The notes under the pieces were generated by a model. It was not told where the DNA came from. It saw only the letters and a program-made list of their open reading frames with translations, and ran no database searches. From JAJTHY01 sp964458795 (lineage in GTDB: Bacteria; Pseudomonadota; Alphaproteobacteria; Rickettsiales; Midichloriaceae), in the NCBI GenBank assembly GCA_964458795.1, contig CAYWJW010000059.1:1-9398 (forward strand): a stretch of 9,398 nucleotides of DNA, read 5' to 3'. The translations under genes were made by a program, and so were the position numbers. This document shows positions 6,435 to 9,398 of this stretch, in pieces. Within the stretch, counting starts at the first letter, position 1. Each line of letters begins with the position of its first letter.

Positions 6435-6460
6435 TCATGCCGGACGAAGGTCCGGCATGA
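6435..6460. terminator. Perfect hairpin between convergent ispG and MFS gene
   Basis: TCATGCCGGAC (6435-6445) pairs perfectly with GTCCGGCATGA (6450-6460) across a GAAG loop. It sits in the 65-base gap between two converging genes, where a bidirectional terminator is expected. Neither side has a T-tract, so it may instead be a REP-type interspersed palindrome reused as an RNA-stabilising 3' end. Confidence 0.6.
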
Positions 6461-6483
6461 AGAGCTGTAAAAGTTCAAGGTTA

Positions 6484-7677
6484 TCAAGCAACAGCCTTAG
6501 CAGCCATCCTCTCCAGCATAACTATCATAGAAAAGCCTATAACGCCTATAGTAAGCGCAATTGGAATTACCATGACACCGTAGCGAAAGGAGCCTGTGTA
6601 TTCTATTACCCATCCGATGATACTATGGAATGCATAACCAAAGCTCATAATTATCATATTGGCAATAGCAGTTGTAAGTCCTACAACATTTTCGCTAACA
6701 TAAGTAGATGCCTTATAGATAGCAATAATCTGGTAGGCACAGCAAACCCCTACTATCACAAACATTGCGCTCATAGCGGTTACCTTTATATCACCGGTAA
6801 TAAGCGCAAAAAAACTACCCATCATTATAATTCCTGATGCAATAATAGTACCTAAGTAACTTTTGCTTTTCTCTGCAATAAAGCTTAGCACGGGCGCACC
6901 GAAGCACATGCCCATGAAGATTACCGAAGGAAGACTGGCTGATATTATATGATCAAAGTTATAAACTTTCCTCAAGAACTCGGTACCCCAAACATCAGCA
7001 AAACCTTCCAATGGCCCCACCATAAGACCTGCAGAAAAACAGATAGCCATTACTTTTAAGTTGCCAAATACCCTCCAGATATTTGCAAGTACAGGTGACT
7101 TCTCCTGCTTTGTAATACCCGGAACTATGAAGTATGTGACAATGCTCAAGACAGTTCCCATACCGCATAAAATAGCCACTACTGTTTTATAGCCTAGCTG
7201 CTCTACCATATAGTTTACTGGCTCACCACCATAAATGGCACCAATCAATCCAATGGTTACTGAGAAACTAAGCATCCTGGTAAACTTCTCCTCTTTAAAG
7301 GTTAATCGGATGACCTTGAAGGTTCCAAGAATTGCAGCAGATGAGCCTATACCAATCAATACGCGTCCAATGATCGGGTAGATCCAAAGGTTTGCAAAAA
7401 TGATTGGCAACATTCCTGCCACAGTTAACAATATACAAATCGGCATTACTTTTTTAGGGCCGTACCGATCAAGCATAATGCCAACCGGTAAATGCATAAG
7501 CGAATAGCCTATATAATAAACACCAGCAAACTGGCCAAAGGTTGCGATATCTATATTAAATTGCTGCATAATATCATTCATCATGATGTTAGGCATAACT
7601 CGTAAAATGTATTGGTATGCATAGAATATGGATGCTATTATCCACACTATCCATGCGATAGCACGTGAAGTAGACAT
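6484..7677 (-). CDS. Major facilitator superfamily transporter
   Basis: This 397-residue inner-membrane protein has a 12-helix pattern (hydrophobic stretches near 8-26, 45-65, 77-95, 98-118, 138-157, 165-186, 206-225, 245-265, 275-293, 300-320, 335-355, 370-390) and a central hydrophilic loop near 187-204. The loop between helices 2 and 3 holds MFS motif A as GIMLDRYGPKK (66-76). The FYAYQYILRVMPNIM start (18-32) is typical of a carrier subgroup common in Legionella, Coxiella and Rickettsiales. The substrate cannot be read from the sequence; amino acids, sugar phosphates and organic anions are all possible. A GGAG ribosome site (minus strand of 7685-7688) lies seven bases before the ATG. It converges on ispG. 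Confidence 0.9.
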   Translation of the reverse strand: MSTSRAIAWIVWIIASIFYAYQYILRVMPNIMMNDIMQQFNIDIATFGQFAGVYYIGYSLMHLPVGIMLDRYGPKKVMPICILLTVAGMLPIIFANLWIYPIIGRVLIGIGSSAAILGTFKVIRLTFKEEKFTRMLSFSVTIGLIGAIYGGEPVNYMVEQLGYKTVVAILCGMGTVLSIVTYFIVPGITKQEKSPVLANIWRVFGNLKVMAICFSAGLMVGPLEGFADVWGTEFLRKVYNFDHIISASLPSVIFMGMCFGAPVLSFIAEKSKSYLGTIIASGIIMMGSFFALITGDIKVTAMSAMFVIVGVCCAYQIIAIYKASTYVSENVVGLTTAIANMIIMSFGYAFHSIIGWVIEYTGSFRYGVMVIPIALTIGVIGFSMIVMLERMAAKAVA

Positions 7678-7864
7678 GAGTGATCTCCATTTGAAATTAT
7701 CTAGAAATATCGGAATATAGATGTGAACAAGAAATGACTATCCGCCTCAGCGGAGCAGCAGGCTACCAGCAAGAAAGTTGATGAATGACAATGTAATGTT
7801 CTTAGTCATTTTAAACTAAACTATTAATAAACGCATTGTACACCATAACCGCCTATGGAGTCAA
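7678..7864. other. Intergenic region upstream of the MFS gene
   Basis: This is the left half of a ~350-base stretch without a gene (7678-8024). It holds the MFS ribosome site, a small hairpin TCCGC-CTCA-GCGGA at 7741-7754 (about 64 bases before the MFS start, position suited to a leader structure or a promoter-proximal site), and a weak CCATA...TATGG palindrome at 7842-7857. I see no convincing coding frame, RNA gene or consensus promoter. Confidence 0.5.
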
Positions 7865-8027
7865 TAAACCAATTCCAGTAAATAACTGCACAGATGCGTT
7901 TCACCTTTTGATTTTTTTAATCGCCACTGAAAACCCAAAATATGTAGAATATTATGGGCTTTCAGCGACTTCCCAAAAAATCAAAATTTATCTCGCATCT
8001 GTACAGTTATTTACTGGAATTGGTTTA
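7865..8027. mobile_element. 163-bp MITE-like hairpin element
   Basis: The element is an almost symmetric palindrome centred on 7946. The outer 34 bases (7865-7898 and 7994-8027) match as inverted repeats at 33 of 34 positions, starting TAAACCAATTCCAGTAAATA. Inner arms also pair without net gaps: TTTTGATTTTTT with AAAAAATCAAAA, CTGAAA with TTTCAG, CCCA with TGGG, and finally AATAT-GTAGA-ATATT as the loop. The outermost TA on both sides fits a TA target duplication, as with IS630/Tc1-mariner-type elements, leaving termini AACCAATTCC. It encodes no protein, so it would be a non-autonomous element. It abuts the 3' end of the DUF2793 gene. A related arm lies at 8474-8515. Confidence 0.8.
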
Positions 8028-8351
8028 GACTTTCTCCCAACTTTGCTCAAACATTATATAAAAACTCCTTTGCTTTTGCACATATAGAATTGTGCCGGCA
8101 CTTGGAGTTAATAGCTGCCATCTCTCACCTATATATATTGCAAGCTTATTGTTATCCTCTCTAAGCTCGCCCTCAGAATAATAAATTATGTACATATCTC
8201 CTTCGGATTTTTCCTCTGGAAGTTCATTTATAAAATCTATAGCAGAACGGTTTATAAGCCAGTCGATTTTATCCAATGCATGATTGATTGTGAATTCTTT
8301 CATTGCCTGATTTTGAGCAAGTAGGTCTAGTTGGTAATTTGAAGTTCTCAT
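8025..8351 (-). CDS. Small DUF2793-like protein
   Basis: The 108-residue protein resembles the DUF2793 domain of alphaproteobacteria and their phages. It shows QAMKEFTINHALDKID (15-30; family pattern QAxKxxTxNxALxxLD), a central EGDMYII (50-56), and IYIGERWQLLTPSAGTILYV (72-91; family pattern of a Trp followed by P-x-x-G). The function of the domain is unknown; it is often found in phage tail or gene-transfer-agent contexts. No other phage gene is present here. The ATG at 8351 has only a weak GAGAG ribosome site. The stop codon consists of the flanking TA plus the first base of the hairpin element, so the element sets the present C-terminus. Family assignment is from memory of the motif pattern and is moderate. 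Confidence 0.72.
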   Translation of the reverse strand: MRTSNYQLDLLAQNQAMKEFTINHALDKIDWLINRSAIDFINELPEEKSEGDMYIIYYSEGELREDNNKLAIYIGERWQLLTPSAGTILYVQKQRSFYIMFEQSWEKV

Positions 8352-8368
8352 AAGTTACACTCTCTCTA

Positions 8369-8446
8369 TCTTATATTTATTAATATACCATATCCAAAAA
8401 AGGCGATGGAAGTCCCTCTATAAATTTTTTTTGACATAACTCTAAG
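8369..8446. repeat. Diverged ~78-bp interspersed repeat, copy B
   Basis: This is the partner of 3970-4044. It shares TCTTATATTTAT (8369-8380), GGAAGTCCCT (8408-8417) and TCTAAG (8441-8446) in the same order and spacing. It fills most of the gap upstream of the DUF2793 gene. Identity between the blocks is low, so these are old copies if homologous. Confidence 0.5.
8370..8397 (-). promoter_or_regulatory. Candidate promoter of the DUF2793-like gene
   Basis: On the minus strand TTGGAT (8397-8392) and TATAAG (8375-8370) are 16 bases apart, about 18 bases before the ATG. The boxes lie in repeat copy B. AT-rich context makes chance matches easy. Confidence 0.3.
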
Positions 8447-8462
8447 ATGGCGTAGATTCAGG

Positions 8463-8536
8463 ATACCTAATCCAAAATTTATCGCGTATTTGTACAGTTA
8501 TTTACTGGAATTGGTATAATTTATTGGATTGGGTAT
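8463..8536. repeat. Repeat cluster upstream of fabD: solo hairpin-element arm inside short inverted repeats
   Basis: Bases 8474-8515 match the right arm of the hairpin element (7983-8024) at 39 of 42 positions. The matching left arm is absent. The segment is bracketed by ATACCTAATCCAA (8463-8475) and the inverted TTGGATTGGGTAT (8524-8536), which agree at 12 of 13 positions and resemble the element's own ends. It may be an internally deleted derivative or a nested insertion. Confidence 0.65.
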
Positions 8537-8539
8537 AAT
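8491..8539 (+). promoter_or_regulatory. Overlapping fabD promoter candidates within repeat DNA
   Basis: Two pairs are visible. TGTACA (8491-8496) with TATAAT (8515-8520), 18 apart, would give a leader of about 24 bases that keeps the GAGG ribosome site. TTGGTA (8511-8516) with TATAAT (8534-8539), 17 apart, would start transcription near 8546, after that site. A further TTGACA (8431-8436) with TAGATT (8453-8458) lies upstream. The first pair falls wholly or almost wholly in the element arm. Confidence 0.5.
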
Positions 8540-8550
8540 ATGAGGTTCAC

Positions 8551-9398
8551 ATGAGTACTGCATTAATTTTTCCTGGGCAAGGTTCACAATACATTGGAAT
8601 GGGCAAAGAACTTTATGATACTTTTTTAGAGGCTAAAGAAGTTTTTGAGGAAGTCGATGATGTGTTAAATCAGCATTTATCTAAGCTCATATTTAGTGGA
8701 GACTTGACAGAACTTACTCAAACACAAAATGCACAACCGGCGATTATGGCAACCTCAATAGCTTCTTTGCGCGTACTTGAGAAGCAGGGCGGTAAAAAAG
8801 TGAACGAGCTATGTCAATATGTTTGCGGCCATTCACTTGGAGAATATAGCGCTCATGCTGCAGCCAGCTCTTTCAGTCTAAGCGAGACTGCAAAACTCCT
8901 AAAGATACGCGGTACCGCTATGAATGAAGCATCTGAAAAGCTGTCATCTGGAATGGTAGCTCTTATTGGTGCTACGACCCAACAAGCAGAAGCGTTAGCC
9001 GTAAGAGCCTCAGACTATGGCGTATGTGAGATAGCAAATGATAATGGAGCAGGACAAGTTGTGATAAGCGGTGAGATGGAAGCCGTTGATTGGGCTGTTA
9101 AAGTTGCACAGGAATTTGGTATAAGACGGGCAATAAAGCTTAATGTAAGCGGAGCATTCCATAGCAAGCTTATGGAAAACGCAGCAATTGTAATGAAGGA
9201 AGCGCTACTCAACAGCCATATTTCAAGGCCACACGTCTACTTAGTTGCCAACTTCAATGTACAGATAGTTGTTGAAAAAGCTGAGATTATCGAAAGCCTA
9301 GTAGCTCAAATAACCGGCAGAGTAAGGTGGCGGGAAACTATGAAATATCTAGCTATGCAAGGCGTTGATAGATTCATAGAAGTGGGACCCGGCATGGT
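8551..9398 (+). CDS. fabD: Malonyl-CoA:ACP transacylase FabD (3' end outside window)
   Basis: FabD moves malonyl groups from CoA to acyl carrier protein to supply fatty acid elongation. The frame is open from the ATG at 8551 to the window edge (282 codons; the family is about 310 residues). It shows FPGQGSQ at 7-13 with the oxyanion Gln10, the nucleophile elbow GHSLGE (Ser95), Arg120 that binds the malonyl carboxylate, IANDNGAGQVVISG (161-174), GAFHS with the catalytic His204, and the late motif IEVGPGM (276-282). All catalytic residues are present. GAGG at 8542-8545 lies five bases before the ATG. fabD is often followed by fabG and acpP, but what follows here is out of view. Its promoter region is built from repeat DNA. 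Confidence 0.96.
   Translation, partial: MSTALIFPGQGSQYIGMGKELYDTFLEAKEVFEEVDDVLNQHLSKLIFSGDLTELTQTQNAQPAIMATSIASLRVLEKQGGKKVNELCQYVCGHSLGEYSAHAAASSFSLSETAKLLKIRGTAMNEASEKLSSGMVALIGATTQQAEALAVRASDYGVCEIANDNGAGQVVISGEMEAVDWAVKVAQEFGIRRAIKLNVSGAFHSKLMENAAIVMKEALLNSHISRPHVYLVANFNVQIVVEKAEIIESLVAQITGRVRWRETMKYLAMQGVDRFIEVGPGM

Noticed and set aside
6457..6837. Plus-strand open frame of 126 codons opposite the MFS gene
   Set aside because: It is antisense to the helix-coding region, has composition typical of a reverse reading of hydrophobic codons, and begins in the hairpin region without a ribosome site.
7836..8087. Plus-strand open frame running through the hairpin element
   Set aside because: More than half of it is the palindrome itself, and the rest is antisense to the DUF2793 gene; no start signal.
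7865..8515. CRISPR-like array from the repeated AACCAATTCC arms
   Set aside because: Only three arm copies are present, two in inverted orientation, with unequal spacing; this is a transposon-type structure.

Overview
The window looks like a piece of an AT-rich alphaproteobacterial genome, most likely a host-associated Rickettsiales-type bacterium. This rests on gene content and on sparse, repeat-rich intergenic DNA: an archaeal-type class I aldolase, the MEP-pathway enzyme IspG, an MFS carrier of a type common in intracellular bacteria, a DUF2793 protein, and short palindromic repeats. I could not run a database search, so the taxon is an inference of moderate confidence.

Layout. At 1-1367 (minus) are two tandem paralogous genes for small secreted proteins of unknown function; the left one runs off the window. 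At 1486-2415 (minus) is a class I fructose-bisphosphate aldolase. It is divergent from iscX (2493-2687, plus), whose stop codon overlaps the start of a PAP2-superfamily membrane protein (2687-3487, plus). That gene ends convergently, with a 4-base overlap, against a CsaA-type tRNA-binding protein (3484-3822, minus). A repeat-filled gap (3823-4029) follows, then a Fic AMPylase with an N-terminal inhibitory motif and a C-terminal MerR-type domain (4030-5049, minus). Divergent from it is ispG with a near-consensus promoter (5177-6418, plus). ispG converges through a perfect hairpin on an MFS transporter (6484-7677, minus). After a gap dominated by a 163-bp hairpin element (7865-8027) comes a small DUF2793 protein (8025-8351, minus), then a repeat-derived promoter region, then fabD (8551 to the right edge, plus).

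Functionally most genes are unrelated single transcription units: carbon metabolism (aldolase), isoprenoid precursors (ispG), fatty acid synthesis (fabD), Fe-S assembly (iscX), a membrane phosphatase-like protein and a carrier. The only clear operon is iscX-PAP2.

The least expected material is the mobile and repeat DNA. A nearly perfectly symmetric 163-bp MITE-like hairpin, flanked by TA, appears to have inserted in the penultimate codon of the DUF2793 gene and to have rebuilt its stop codon. A diverged half-copy of the same element lies directly upstream of fabD and supplies its best promoter candidates. A second, diverged ~75-bp repeat family occurs at the 3' end of the Fic gene and upstream of the DUF2793 gene. 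I see no rRNA, tRNA or CRISPR array, and no clear new multi-gene system.
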